A stretch of DNA of 64,000 nt. Source: Nocardiopsis metallicus. Its GTDB lineage: Bacteria > Actinomycetota > Actinomycetes > Streptosporangiales > Streptosporangiaceae. Of this stretch, positions 1 through 8,407 are shown in pieces (position 1 is the first letter of the stretch; every line of letters starts with the position of its first letter). The notes below the pieces were generated by a model. It worked only from the letters and a program-made list of their open reading frames with translations. It was not told where the DNA came from and did no database searches. Location of the stretch: contig NZ_JACHDO010000001.1 of assembly GCF_014201115.1 (NCBI RefSeq), forward strand, positions 6,076,001 to 6,140,000, read 5' to 3'. The translations under genes were made by a program, and so were the position numbers.

Positions 1-141
1 CGCGTGGTCGCGTCCGCCTGCACCGCCGCGCTCGCCACCGCCATCACCGTCTGGGTCGAACAGGACGGTGAGACGGACCTGCCCGCACTCATGGAGCAGG
101 CCTTCGACGCCCTCGAAAACCCCGGAGCCCGCAATGGCTGA
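1..141 (+). CDS. TetR-family regulator, C-terminal end only
   Basis: Frame 1 is open from the window edge and ends at TGA 139-141. The 46 visible residues have an amphipathic helical character (ALATAITVWVEQDG, then a short acidic helix) typical of the last helices of TetR-family ligand domains. No DNA-binding part is visible, so the family call is tentative. It overlaps the following ABC gene by 8 bases, which suggests one transcript. A TetR regulator in front of an ABC exporter is commonly a local repressor of that exporter. Confidence 0.55.
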   Translation, partial: RVVASACTAALATAITVWVEQDGETDLPALMEQAFDALENPGARNG

Positions 142-1012
142 GGCGGTCGGCGCAGACGAAGTCATCTCCGTGGCGGACCTGAGCGTGCGCTACCGCGGGG
201 CCGAAGGGGACGCGGTGCGTCAGATGGACTTCACCGTGACGGCCGGGGAGGTCTTCGGCTTCCTCGGCCCCTCCGGGGCCGGCAAGTCCACGGTCCAACG
301 CGTCCTGACCCGGCTGCTGCGCGGTTACGAAGGCAGCGTGAGCGTGCTCGGCAGACCGCTCACGGAATGGGGCAGGGGCTACTACGAGCAGATCGGTGTC
401 GGGTTCGAGCTGCCCGCCGAGTTCACCCGCCTCACCGCGAGGGAGAACCTGGAGGCGTTCGCCTCCCTCTACCGCGGCCCCGCGGCGGACCCCGCCGGGC
501 TGTTGGAGCGCGTCGACCTGGCGGAGGCCGCGGACCAGCGGCTGAGTACCTTCTCCAAGGGGATGAGGATGCGCCTGAGCCTGGCCCGGGCCCTGCTCAA
601 CCGTCCACGCCTGCTCTTCCTGGACGAGCCCACCTCGGGTCAGGACCCCGTACGCGCGGCGCGGCTGCGCGAGGTCGTCCGGGCCGAGGCGGACCGGGGC
701 GCCACCGTCTTCCTCACCACCCACGACATGCGTACCGCCGAGGACCTGTGCGACCGGCTGGCCTTCGTCGTCGACGGCCGGATCGCCGCCGTCGACACCC
801 CTGACGGCTTCCGCCGCCGCTACGGCCACCCCGGCGTGGTGGCCGAGTACGTGACCGGTGGCCGCACCCGCCGACGCACCTTCGGCCTCGCGGACCTGGG
901 TGCGGGCGGTGAGCTGTCCGACCTCGTGGCCTCGGGGGCGGTCACGACCCTGCACACCCGCGAGGCCACCCTCGACGACGTCTTCGCCGAGGTCACCAGG
1001 GTCCGGCTGTGA
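134..1012 (+). CDS. ABC transporter ATP-binding protein (drug-exporter type)
   Basis: 292-residue nucleotide-binding subunit that would power the membrane protein encoded next. Visible motifs in order: Walker A GPSGAGKST (about residues 45-53), signature region SKGMRMRLSLARAL, Walker B LLFLDEPTSGQDP and a switch histidine in TTHDMRTAE. The C-terminal 60 residues resemble the extension of DrrA/fluoroquinolone-type exporters. The ATG at 134 is chosen because it overlaps the upstream TetR stop. An in-frame ATG at 68 would lie deep inside that gene. The stop overlaps the GTG of the permease gene in a GTGA, indicating translational coupling. The substrate cannot be told from sequence. Confidence 0.9.
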   Translation: MAEAVGADEVISVADLSVRYRGAEGDAVRQMDFTVTAGEVFGFLGPSGAGKSTVQRVLTRLLRGYEGSVSVLGRPLTEWGRGYYEQIGVGFELPAEFTRLTARENLEAFASLYRGPAADPAGLLERVDLAEAADQRLSTFSKGMRMRLSLARALLNRPRLLFLDEPTSGQDPVRAARLREVVRAEADRGATVFLTTHDMRTAEDLCDRLAFVVDGRIAAVDTPDGFRRRYGHPGVVAEYVTGGRTRRRTFGLADLGAGGELSDLVASGAVTTLHTREATLDDVFAEVTRVRL

Positions 1013-2553
1013 ACCGGCTCGCGGGCGCGTTCGCGCTTGAGGCGAAGGTGCTGTGGCGGTACGGGGTCGTGGCGATCGCCGCCGTCCTCGCCGCGCTCTG
1101 GACCGGACTGCTGCTGGCGCTACCCGCCTCGGGCGCCCAGGCCCTGGTTCCCTACCTCCTGTTCCTGGACACCGCCGGGTTCGGGGCGCTGTTCGCGGTC
1201 GCCCTGCTCATGTTCGAACGGGTCGAGGGAACCGACGCCGCCCGCGCGGTCACCCCCGTCAGCCCAGGAGAAGCCGCACTCGTGCGCGTGGGGGCGCTGG
1301 CCCTGCCCGCCGTCGCCATGGCCCTGCCGATGATCGCGGTGACCGCGCCGCAGGGGCGCCTGTGGGGCGCGCTCGGTTACAGCACGGCCGGAGTCGCGCT
1401 GACCTCGGTCCTGCTGGTGGCCGCCTGCCTCGGGCTGGGCGCGCTCACCCGAACCCTCCAGGGCGCCCTGCTCGCCACGGCTCCGGTCATCGCCCCGCTC
1501 GTCGCGGTTCCGGTACTGCACCTGGCCGGTGTCGTCCAGAGCCCGCTGCTGTGGGCCGTGCCCACCACCGCGGGCGCCGAACTGATCAGCCGGGGCCTGA
1601 CCGCTCGGGACGGGATACCGGAGGGGCCCGGCTGGGCGGTGGCGCTGGTGTACGCGGTCGTCTCCGCGACGGCCCTGTGCTGGTGGGCGGCCCGGCAGAG
1701 CACCGTCACCGGGGAGGAGAGGGCGGGCCGGGGCGGCCGGCCCCCTGCGGGTCGCGCCCCCCGCAGGGGGCCCGCCGCCCGGGCGCGTTCGGGGCCTTAC
1801 GCCGGGCCCGGCCGGCGGGTCCACCCGGTCCTGGCCCTGGCCCGGTACGAACTCGTCGGCGGGCGGCGCGACCCGCTTCTGCTGGCGGTGGCCCTGGCGC
1901 CCCTGCCCCTGGCACTGGTCCTGCGGTGGGCCTATCCGGCGATCGCCGAGTACCTGCGGTCCGCCCACGGTTTCGATCCCGCGCCGCACGCCTGCGCTGT
2001 GTTCGGCGCACTGGTCCTGCTGCACGTGCCGGTGATGGTCGGCAGCGTGGTGGCGCTGCGCGTGACGGAGGACGTCGACGACCGCGTCCTGCTGGTGCTG
2101 CGCGTCTCTCCGCTGTCCCTGCCCGCCTATTTCGGGTTCCGGACGGGGACGGCCCTCCTTCTCGCCCTGGTCGGACTGGCGATCGCCGTTCCCGTTTCGG
2201 GGCTGGGCCCGCAGGTGTCGCCGGGCCTGGTCGCGGCCGTGCTGCTCGCCTCGCTGTTCGCGCCCCTGGTGGTGCTGGCCACCGCCGCGTTCGCGGGCAA
2301 CAAGGTCGAGGCGCTGGTCGTGGTCAAGGGGGTGGCGGCCGTGTCCGTCCTCGCGCCGGTGCTGCTCTGGGTCCTGCCCGGGCCCTGGTGGGCTCCGCTT
2401 CTGGTCCTGCCGCCCGCATGGTCGTTGCTGGCCCTGCCGGGGTATCCGGGTGACGCGGTCCCTCCGTGGACCGTCCTGCTCGGCGGACTCGTGATCGCGG
2501 CGGCCGCCGCCCTGGCCCTGGTCCGGCGGGTGAGGTCGCGCCTGCTCGGATGA
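1009..2553 (+). CDS. ABC-2 type multidrug/fluoroquinolone exporter permease
   Basis: 514-residue integral membrane protein with two sets of about six hydrophobic segments separated by a basic, proline/glycine-rich linker (about residues 240-275). This is the two-lobed layout of fluoroquinolone-export permeases that work with a single ATPase. It starts with GTG in the stop codon of the ATPase gene, so the pair is co-translated. No substrate-determining motif is recognised. A GC-rich hairpin directly follows the stop codon and probably ends the transcript. Confidence 0.82.
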   Translation: MNRLAGAFALEAKVLWRYGVVAIAAVLAALWTGLLLALPASGAQALVPYLLFLDTAGFGALFAVALLMFERVEGTDAARAVTPVSPGEAALVRVGALALPAVAMALPMIAVTAPQGRLWGALGYSTAGVALTSVLLVAACLGLGALTRTLQGALLATAPVIAPLVAVPVLHLAGVVQSPLLWAVPTTAGAELISRGLTARDGIPEGPGWAVALVYAVVSATALCWWAARQSTVTGEERAGRGGRPPAGRAPRRGPAARARSGPYAGPGRRVHPVLALARYELVGGRRDPLLLAVALAPLPLALVLRWAYPAIAEYLRSAHGFDPAPHACAVFGALVLLHVPVMVGSVVALRVTEDVDDRVLLVLRVSPLSLPAYFGFRTGTALLLALVGLAIAVPVSGLGPQVSPGLVAAVLLASLFAPLVVLATAAFAGNKVEALVVVKGVAAVSVLAPVLLWVLPGPWWAPLLVLPPAWSLLALPGYPGDAVPPWTVLLGGLVIAAAAALALVRRVRSRLLG

Positions 2554-2577
2554 CGCTCCGGTGCGGGGCCCGGAGCG
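2554..2577 (+). terminator. Hairpin after the ABC exporter operon
   Basis: An 8-bp perfect inverted repeat (CGCTCCGG / CCGGAGCG) with an 8-base loop starts at the base after the permease stop codon. There is no T-tract, as is usual for intrinsic terminators of high-GC actinomycetes. Confidence 0.55.
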
Positions 2578-2775
2578 CGCCCGCACTCGCTGGGGCCGTG
2601 CCGGTCACCGGGCTGTAAGCGGTTCCGGTCCCGGCTGATCGCCGGTACGGGATCAGTACCGGAAGTTGGTGCGGGCTTGGTGCGGCGGCGGAGCCCCGGT
2701 GGGCTGTCTCCGCCGACCATGGAGGGTGGGCCAGGCGGCCCGACCGCACCCGTGTGCTCCGTTGGAGGGACGACC

Positions 2776-4587
2776 GTGACCGAGCTCAGGCACGAGGACA
2801 GGACGGACTTCGAGAACGCCGACCGCGGCTTCGTCGCCAAACTGACCCCCGGTGTGGTCCGCGACGCCCGGGGCGACGTGGTGTGGGACATCGACGCCTT
2901 CTCCTTCCTGGAGGGGGAGCGTCCCGACTCCGTCGACCCGAGCCTGTGGCGCCAGTCCCAGCTGTGCGCCAAACAGGGGCTGTACGAGGTCGCCGAGGGG
3001 ATCTACCAGGTCCGGGCACTGGACCTGTCCAACATGACCCTGATCGAGGGCGAGCGCGGGGTGGTCGTCGTCGACCCGCTCATCTCGGCCGAGACGGCCG
3101 CGGCGGGGCTGGCCCTGTACCGGGAACACCGCGGTGAGCGGCCCGTGACGGGGCTGCTCTACACCCATTCGCACCTCGACCACTTCGGCGGCGCCCCCGG
3201 GGTGATCGACCCGGAGCGGGACGACGCGCCGATCCTCGCTCCGGAGGGCTTCCTGGAGCACTCCGTGGTGGAGAACGTCTACGCCGGGCCCGCGATGCTG
3301 CGGCGGGGCATGTACTACTCGGGCGCGAACCTGGGGATCGGCCCCGCCGGGGTGGTCGGCATGGGGCTGGGGCCGACCGTGTCCACGGGCACGCCCGGCC
3401 TGGTACCGCCGACGGTGGACATCTCCCGCACAGGCCAGGAGGAGGTCGTGGACGGGGTCCGGTTCGTCTTCCAGATGACCCCCGGCACCGAGGCCCCCTC
3501 GGAGATGAACTTCCTGCTGCCCGACCACCGGGCCCTGTGCATGGCGGAGAACGCCACCCACAACATGCACAACATCCTCACCCTGCGCGGCGCGGTGGTG
3601 CGCGACGCCCGGATCTGGTCGCGCTACCTCAACGAGGCGATCCAGCGCTTCGCCGACCGCGCGGACGTGCTGTTCGCCTCCCACCACTGGCCGACCTGGG
3701 GCCGCGAGAAGATCGTGGGCTACCTGTCCGAGCAGCGCGACCTGTACGCCTACATGCACGACCAGACCCTGCGCCTGCTCAACCAGGGGCTCACCGGCCC
3801 GGAGATCGCGGAGGAACTGCGGTTGCCGGAAGGGCTGGAGGGGGCCTGGAGCACCCGGGGCTACTACGGTTCGCTGTCCCACAACGTGAAGGCGATCTTC
3901 CAGCGCTACCTGGGCTGGTACGACGGCAACCCGTCCTCACTCTGGGAGCACCCGCCGACGGAGAGCGCCAAGAGGTACGTGGACACGATCGGCGGGATCG
4001 ACGCCGTGCTGGCCAAGGCCCGCTCCTACGCAGAGGAGGGTGATCTGAGGTTCGCCGCCCAGTTGCTCAAGCACGCCGTGTTCGCGGAGCCGTCGAACCC
4101 CGACGCCAGGGAGCTGCTCGCCTCGGTCTACCAGCGGCTCGGAGAGGGAGCGGAGAACGCCACCTGGCGCAACTGCTACCTCACCGGGGCGAGCGAACTG
4201 CGCGACGGGGTGGTGAAGACGGAGCTCGGCTCGTCGAGTCTGGCCGCCATGCTCACCGTCACGCAGCTGTTGGACACGATCTCCATCCGGGTGAACGGCC
4301 CCGAGGCCGCCGGGACGGCGCTGACCATCGACTGGAACATCACCGATCTCGGGGAGAGCCACCGCTCCCAGCTGTCCAACGGAGCCTTCGTCCACTGGCC
4401 CGTCCAGGGGAGCGGAGGCGGCACGGACGCCGACCTGACCCTGAACCTGACCAAGCCGCAGTTCCTCGGCCTCCTCGCGAACGGGGACACCGCCGGACTC
4501 GACCACAGCGGGGACCTGGGTGCCGTACACAAGCTCATGGGCGTGCTGGATCAGCCCGATCCGAACTTCGCGATCGTCACGCCCTGA
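2776..4587 (+). CDS. Alkyl/aryl-sulfatase, metallo-beta-lactamase fold (SdsA1/BDS1 type)
   Basis: 603-residue enzyme expected to hydrolyse primary alkyl sulfates such as dodecyl sulfate to alcohol and sulfate with a binuclear zinc centre. The zinc motif T-H-S-H-L-D-H sits at residues 130-136. Further family landmarks are the region around AENATHNMHNILTLRGA, an alkylsulfatase dimerisation segment, and a C-terminal SCP2-like domain (about residues 480-603) that in SdsA1 recruits the hydrophobic substrate. The GTG at 2776 is chosen because GGAGG lies 6-12 bases upstream. The open frame extends further but its extra residues are low-complexity. No signal peptide is visible with this start, so a cytoplasmic enzyme is inferred. 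It stands alone and ends in a strong hairpin. Confidence 0.9.
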   Translation: MTELRHEDRTDFENADRGFVAKLTPGVVRDARGDVVWDIDAFSFLEGERPDSVDPSLWRQSQLCAKQGLYEVAEGIYQVRALDLSNMTLIEGERGVVVVDPLISAETAAAGLALYREHRGERPVTGLLYTHSHLDHFGGAPGVIDPERDDAPILAPEGFLEHSVVENVYAGPAMLRRGMYYSGANLGIGPAGVVGMGLGPTVSTGTPGLVPPTVDISRTGQEEVVDGVRFVFQMTPGTEAPSEMNFLLPDHRALCMAENATHNMHNILTLRGAVVRDARIWSRYLNEAIQRFADRADVLFASHHWPTWGREKIVGYLSEQRDLYAYMHDQTLRLLNQGLTGPEIAEELRLPEGLEGAWSTRGYYGSLSHNVKAIFQRYLGWYDGNPSSLWEHPPTESAKRYVDTIGGIDAVLAKARSYAEEGDLRFAAQLLKHAVFAEPSNPDARELLASVYQRLGEGAENATWRNCYLTGASELRDGVVKTELGSSSLAAMLTVTQLLDTISIRVNGPEAAGTALTIDWNITDLGESHRSQLSNGAFVHWPVQGSGGGTDADLTLNLTKPQFLGLLANGDTAGLDHSGDLGAVHKLMGVLDQPDPNFAIVTP

Positions 4588-4590
4588 TCG

Positions 4591-4633
4591 GGGCCGGGTC
4601 CGGGGCCGAATGCGCAGGCCCCGGACCCGGCCC
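4591..4633. terminator. Strong bidirectional terminator hairpin
   Basis: Perfect 17-bp inverted repeat (4591-4607 with 4617-4633) around a 9-base loop. It fills the gap between two convergent genes, the sulfatase and the DUF4287 gene, so it can end both transcripts. Confidence 0.85.
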
Positions 4634-4637
4634 GGTT

Positions 4638-4934
4638 TCAGGCTCTGTTCGGGTTGGTGGCCTTGCCGTCGAGCCAGAGCTCGTCGGAGGCGTCCCGGTG
4701 GCTGCCGGAGGTGCCCACGTGCTTGGCGTCGATCTTGGGGCCCTTCTTGATGACGTGGACCAGCGCCATCGCGTGGCCCCGGCCCAGCCCGTAGTCGTCG
4801 GCCAGCCACTTGACGATGGTGCCCGCCTTGACCGAGGGGTCGTCGTACCCCTTCTCCTTGGCGAGGTCGACCAGCGCACGCGGCACCAGTCCCGTCTTGT
4901 CCTCGATGGTGTCCAAGTAGGCCTGGAACGACAT
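4638..4934 (-). CDS. DUF4287 domain protein
   Basis: 98-residue soluble protein. The sequence MSFQAYLDTIEDKTG followed by a LVDLAKEKG segment and GHAMALVHVIKKG matches the small DUF4287 family, whose members are found alone or fused to DUF5655. Function unknown. The start at 4934 is preceded on the minus strand by AGAGGAG; the open frame runs 19 residues further upstream but without a good ribosome site. Monocistronic and convergent with the sulfatase. Confidence 0.8.
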   Translation of the reverse strand: MSFQAYLDTIEDKTGLVPRALVDLAKEKGYDDPSVKAGTIVKWLADDYGLGRGHAMALVHVIKKGPKIDAKHVGTSGSHRDASDELWLDGKATNPNRA

Positions 4935-5032
4935 GGGGCTCTCCTCTGGGAAAGGAATCCGGAACCCGATGCTCGCACCCGCCTGAGACATTTCCGGGGA
5001 AGCGGGCCCGGCTCGGTTCCCGGTGTACCGGC

Positions 5033-5452
5033 TCAGTCCCCGAGGTATCTGCGGAGCGCTTCCCGCAGGAACAGGGGCAGGCTCAGGGAACCCAGGCGGT
5101 CGGGGTGGAACCAGTCGAGCTTGACGCCCTCGGTGAGGGGCAGCTCCCGGGCGTCGCCGTTCCAGGTGGCCGCGAACACGGTGACGACGTCACTCGACCC
5201 GCCGGGGTCGGGCACCTCGAAGAGCTCGACCAGGTCGTCGACGGCGAGCCCGGCCTCCTCGTCGAGTTCGCGGACGATGGTCTCCCTGGGGCTCTCGTCC
5301 GGGTCGCAGCCCCCGCCGAGCGCGGACCAGCGGCCGGGCCAGGCGATATCCGGGATGTCGTCGCGCAGGTGGAGGAGGAGCTCCCCGCGGGAGTTCTCGA
5401 TGAGGGCGACGGCACCGCGCGAGGGTGCGGACCGTGGCTGAGCGGTGTCCAT
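5033..5452 (-). CDS. NUDIX hydrolase
   Basis: 139-residue NUDIX-fold pyrophosphohydrolase. The complete box G-x5-E-x7-R-E-L-x-E-E-x-G-L is present: GGCDPDE, then SPRETIV, then RELDEEAGL. All metal-binding glutamates are intact, so catalytic activity on a nucleoside-diphosphate-linked substrate is expected. The substrate is not predictable. The flanks WPGRWSALGGG and the C-terminal EALRRYL helix resemble 8-oxo-dGTP/NTP pyrophosphohydrolases annotated in actinomycetes. ATG at 5452 is used; a GTG three codons upstream is an alternative, and neither has a convincing ribosome site. Confidence 0.85.
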   Translation of the reverse strand: MDTAQPRSAPSRGAVALIENSRGELLLHLRDDIPDIAWPGRWSALGGGCDPDESPRETIVRELDEEAGLAVDDLVELFEVPDPGGSSDVVTVFAATWNGDARELPLTEGVKLDWFHPDRLGSLSLPLFLREALRRYLGD

Positions 5453-5539
5453 GCGCTTCACGGTAGGCGCTTGAGGGAAACCCGGGGAGGCGTACGGGCA
5501 TCCGACAGGGGAGTCCCCGACCAGAAGTGAGTTCCACCG

Positions 5540-5998
5540 ATGCCCCTGCCCCGAACCCTGACCGCGTTGACCGCTGCCCCTCTGCTGTTGGTGTCCGCCA
5601 CCGGGTGCGGCCTGATCCCGGTTCAGCACAGCAAGGAGCTCACCGTCGTCATGTGCGCGGAAGAGTCCACGGAACCGGTGTGCGTGGAGAACGGTCCCGC
5701 CACCGAGGAAGAGCGAGAGGCTGTCGAGGAGCTGCTGGACCAGACCGCCGAGGTGGTCGTCTACCGCTTCCTCACCGAGGGGGAGGTCTTCGATGAGCTC
5801 ACCGGACAGGGGGAGTCGGCCGAAGACCTGCGGCCGGGCGACTTCGCGTCCCGGTACGTCATCGAGCTCCAGGAGAGCGAGCAGCGAGAGGAGCTCGCTT
5901 CGGCCCTCTCGGAGCAGTGCGGGGTCGGGGAGGTCTTCTTCACGGAAGACCCCGCCGACCCCGACGTTGCCTTCCCTGGCTCGGCCCAGGGCTGCTGA
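5540..5998 (+). CDS. Lipoprotein with FtsX-ectodomain-like body
   Basis: 152 residues. A signal peptide with a hydrophobic run (LTALTAAPLLLVSATGC) ends in a lipobox cysteine near residue 23, so the protein should be anchored on the outer face of the membrane. The rest resembles the extracellular domain of the cell-division permease-like protein FtsX: a short beta strand ending in Cys, a second Cys 8 residues on, ATEEEREAVEELLDQT, a YRFLTEGEVFDEL segment, and a P/S-F-R-V-type strand (here DFASRYVIEL). In FtsX this domain activates peptidoglycan hydrolases. Here it is detached from any permease. Two late cysteines may form a second disulfide. A remnant of another copy lies at 6353-6452. Confidence 0.65.
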   Translation: MPLPRTLTALTAAPLLLVSATGCGLIPVQHSKELTVVMCAEESTEPVCVENGPATEEEREAVEELLDQTAEVVVYRFLTEGEVFDELTGQGESAEDLRPGDFASRYVIELQESEQREELASALSEQCGVGEVFFTEDPADPDVAFPGSAQGC

Positions 5999-6083
5999 CC
6001 CTCAGGCGGCTCCGGCACCGCGAAGGAGGGGAAGCAGGAAGGGGTGACCGCCCCCGGCTGGAGGAGCGGGGCGCCCGTTCGTG

Positions 6084-6338
6084 TCAGCGCTTGAGAGTGC
6101 TCAGGAGACTGGACCACTCGCCACCCTGAAAGGAGAGGTAGCCGTGTTCCCTGTGCTGGGTGTCGCGGACCAGGACCTTCTGTCCTTCCGCGACCTCCAC
6201 GCAGTTGCCTCCAGCGCTTCCGGAGTAGCTGCTCTTGTGCCAGCCAACCTCAACACAGTTGCCACCGCCGCCACCCGAGTAGCTGGACTTGCGCCAGCCC
6301 ATCTGCTCGGCCTCGTCAAAAGTCACCTTGTGCCTCAT
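6084..6338 (-). CDS. DUF397 protein with internally duplicated motif
   Basis: 84 residues. DUF397 proteins are small actinobacterial partners of XRE-DUF5753 regulators and behave as antitoxin-like or developmental factors. The diagnostic W-x-KSSYS-x-GG-x-NCVEV motif occurs twice (about residues 15-31 and 33-49), followed by one normal C-terminal half (KVLVRDTQHREHGYLSF, then the W-SSLLSTLK end). The duplicated first half is unusual, since the family norm is one copy in about 60-70 residues. It shares strand and neighbourhood with the next DUF397 gene and the XRE gene. Confidence 0.88.
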   Translation of the reverse strand: MRHKVTFDEAEQMGWRKSSYSGGGGGNCVEVGWHKSSYSGSAGGNCVEVAEGQKVLVRDTQHREHGYLSFQGGEWSSLLSTLKR

Positions 6339-6352
6339 CCTTCAAATCGTTC

Positions 6353-6452
6353 GCTGCGGGGCCGGAGAGGTTTTCTTCGCGGAGGACCCTGCCGAACCCG
6401 ACGTCACTTTCCCCGACCAGCGGGTCGAGGTCCCCGCCCGTGTCAGAGCTTG
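6353..6452 (+). pseudogene. Remnant of a second FtsX-ectodomain-like lipoprotein gene
   Basis: The plus strand encodes CGAGEVFFAEDPAEPDVTFP, which matches the end of the intact lipoprotein (CGVGEVFFTEDPADPDVAFP) at 18 of 20 positions. No start or signal peptide remains. The fragment sits directly next to the second DUF397 gene, in the same relative arrangement as the intact lipoprotein next to the first DUF397 gene. It looks like a tandem duplication that later lost most of one lipoprotein copy. Confidence 0.75.
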
Positions 6453-6631
6453 AGAGCGCTCAGGAGGCTGAACCACTCGGCACTGCGGAAGGAGAGGTGT
6501 CCGTCTTCCCGGTGCTGGGTGTCGCGGATCAGGACTTTGTGGCCCTCGGCCACCTCGACGCAATCACCACCGTTGGTGCTGTAGCTGCTCTTGTGCCACG
6601 AGGTGTGAGCGGGGGTGTGCGGCGCGGACAT
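6443..6631 (-). CDS. DUF397 protein
   Basis: 62 residues with a single WHKSSYSTNGGDCVEV motif and the standard second half (KVLIRDTQHREDGHLSF, W-FSLLSALKL). Its last 40 residues are nearly identical to the end of the other DUF397 protein, supporting recent duplication. The gene is 30 bases downstream of the XRE-DUF5753 gene on the same strand, the classic regulator/partner order, so both are probably transcribed together. Confidence 0.9.
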   Translation of the reverse strand: MSAPHTPAHTSWHKSSYSTNGGDCVEVAEGHKVLIRDTQHREDGHLSFRSAEWFSLLSALKL

Positions 6632-6661
6632 CTCCGGGCCTCCTCATCGTTCGAGGGGGGC

Positions 6662-7522
6662 TTACTGGTCGTCTGACAGGAGCCCGCGCATGAAGGAGAG
6701 GCTTTCGTTGGCCTTGAGCGCCCTGCCCAGCAGACTCCCGAACATCAGCGTATACCTGCGAACTTCCTCGGGGTCCTCCGGAACCAGGCCGCTGCCCGCC
6801 TGCTCCAGGTAGACCAGATCAGGGTCGGCCTGCTCGGGGAATTCGAGGAGGTTGAACTGCCCGTCAAGCCCGGGGTGGGCTCCGTGGGCAAAGGGCACCA
6901 CGCGGATGGTCACATTGGGGTGTTGAGCCAGGGCTATGAGGCGTTGGAGCTGCTCGTGCATTGTTTCGGGGCCGCCGACCTGTCGGCGCAGGACCGCCTC
7001 GTCCAGGATGGCGACAACCTGGAGCGGGGCGTCCTCACGGGTGATCAGTTCCTGGCGGGACATCCGTACCAGCACTTTCTCGTCCACCATGTCCGGGGCC
7101 GAGGAGATGGCTGTCTGCTCGATGACAGCCCTGGCATAGGCCTCGGTTTGCAGGATGCCGGGGACCACGCTGGTCTGGAAGGTACGCACCACCGAGGCGG
7201 CGGCCTCCAACCCGATGTAGCTGTCGAAGCCGGGCTTGAGGGCTTGGCGGTGCCGGTGCCACCAGCCGCGCTTACGCGCGTGCTTGGCCATCTCGATGAG
7301 CTCTTCGCGCTCTGCCCCGTGGACCCCGTAGACGTCGAGCAGGATGGCCACGTCCCCGGGTTTGGGGCGGGTCATACCGGTCTCGTAGCGCCACAGTGTG
7401 CTGTCGGTGATCCCGATGCGTTCGGCGACCTGGGCTCTGGAGAGCCCCGAGCTGTCGCGTAGCCGAGTCAGCTCAGCCATGAGGCGTCGCTGACGAGCGG
7501 TGGGGCTGAGGCGCACGACCAT
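6662..7522 (-). CDS. XRE-family regulator with DUF5753 domain
   Basis: 286 residues. The N-terminal helix-turn-helix (about residues 14-55: LMAELTRLRDSSGLSRAQVAERIGITDSTLWRYETG) is followed by a long DUF5753 domain with the signature LEAAASVVRTFQTSVVPGILQTEAYAR and a C-terminal VYLEQAGSG-type strand. Proteins of this type in Streptomyces act in development and antibiotic control together with DUF397 partners. The start at 7522 is chosen over an ATG 15 codons upstream because GGGAGG precedes it by about 9 bases. It is divergent from the RsbW-like ATPase gene, with candidate operators in between. Confidence 0.9.
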   Translation of the reverse strand: MVVRLSPTARQRRLMAELTRLRDSSGLSRAQVAERIGITDSTLWRYETGMTRPKPGDVAILLDVYGVHGAEREELIEMAKHARKRGWWHRHRQALKPGFDSYIGLEAAASVVRTFQTSVVPGILQTEAYARAVIEQTAISSAPDMVDEKVLVRMSRQELITREDAPLQVVAILDEAVLRRQVGGPETMHEQLQRLIALAQHPNVTIRVVPFAHGAHPGLDGQFNLLEFPEQADPDLVYLEQAGSGLVPEDPEEVRRYTLMFGSLLGRALKANESLSFMRGLLSDDQ

Positions 7523-7606
7523 CCTGTCTGACCTCCCTTGATCTTCGTGAACCGTATCACTCGGCATGATTCAACAATCAATCTACGTAAACAGCATGAC
7601 TTCTTT

Positions 7607-7670
7607 CTGCACTATTGCAGATTTAGCTTTGGCGGTCCATGCTTGTGCTGAGGGCAGCAGATCTAGCTGC
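7607..7670. promoter_or_regulatory. Paired palindromes in the divergent XRE/RsbW-like promoter
   Basis: Two inverted repeats lie between the divergent genes: CTGCA-CTAT-TGCAG (7607-7620) and GCAGC-N7-GCTGC (7654-7670). They share the word GCAGATYTAGCT (7617-7628 and 7657-7668), repeated exactly 40 bp apart, about four helical turns. The surrounding 60 bases are clearly AT-richer than the genes. The XRE regulator is the obvious candidate ligand, but this is inference. Confidence 0.5.
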
Positions 7671-7702
7671 CATCTGGTGGAGAGCGATCCAGGGAGGGTG
7701 TT

Positions 7703-8209
7703 ATGAGTGGTGGTCGGGCACCGGGGCCTCGGCGGCCTAAGGGTGGGGTGGGGGTGTGGTCGCCGCGATGGGCCTACTTCGGTGGCAACACCACGGACGT
7801 GGCGCGGGTGCGCGAGTGGTCCGTGCGCGATGCCCTACTCCGGAACGGGCGCGGGTTCTGGGTCGAGCTGGTCTTCAGCGAGCTGGCCAGCAACGCCGTC
7901 CAGCACACCGCGACCGGGGAGCAGCACGGCCGGATGTGGGTCGGCCTCGAACTCCTCAGCGACCAGGTCGTGCTGCTCAGCGTGGTCGACCAGGGCCGCA
8001 AGTGGGGCGGGCCCTTCTCCACACCGCAGCTCGTGGACCGGCAGCCCGGTGAGATGACCCCGGGCGGACGCGGGCTGTGGCTGGTGGACCGGATCGCCGA
8101 GTACTGGTGGTGGGAAGGCGAGCTGGGTATGCCGCTGGAGATGCGGGCCATGGTGCGGCTGGACCGGGAACCGGACCTGGGCGAGGCCTGGTACGACCTG
8201 GCCAGCTGA
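7703..8209 (+). CDS. RsbW-like ATP-binding protein (HATPase_c_2)
   Basis: 168 residues with a GHKL ATPase fold: the N box ELVFSELASNAVQHT (about residues 54-68) supplies the Mg-binding Asn. The G1-like box VVDQGRKWG and the G2-like PGGRGLWLVDRIAEYW follow. Proteins of this kind are anti-sigma-factor-like kinases. In actinomycetes dozens are encoded next to XRE/DUF397 genes, and their targets are mostly unknown. ATG at 7703 is preceded by AGGGAGGG. Divergent from the XRE gene. Confidence 0.85.
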   Translation: MSGGRAPGPRRPKGGVGVWSPRWAYFGGNTTDVARVREWSVRDALLRNGRGFWVELVFSELASNAVQHTATGEQHGRMWVGLELLSDQVVLLSVVDQGRKWGGPFSTPQLVDRQPGEMTPGGRGLWLVDRIAEYWWWEGELGMPLEMRAMVRLDREPDLGEAWYDLAS

Positions 8210-8407
8210 TCACCGCCAACCAGCACCAGCCGACACGGCGGGAAGCGCAGCCCGTGCGCACACGGGCCATTGACACCCGCTCCTATTCCCCCGCCCCACC
8301 CCTTCACCAGTCCGCGCCAGCACTCAAGAACGCAGAACGCCCCGGGGCGGTGCTACCCACACCGGCCCCGGGGCTGATCAACCACCTGCCACAACAGGAG
8401 ATCAACT

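Noticed and set aside
89..955. Long minus-strand frame opposite the first ABC ATPase
   Set aside because: It is the mirror of a gene with all ABC motifs; the protein is low-complexity and matches nothing.
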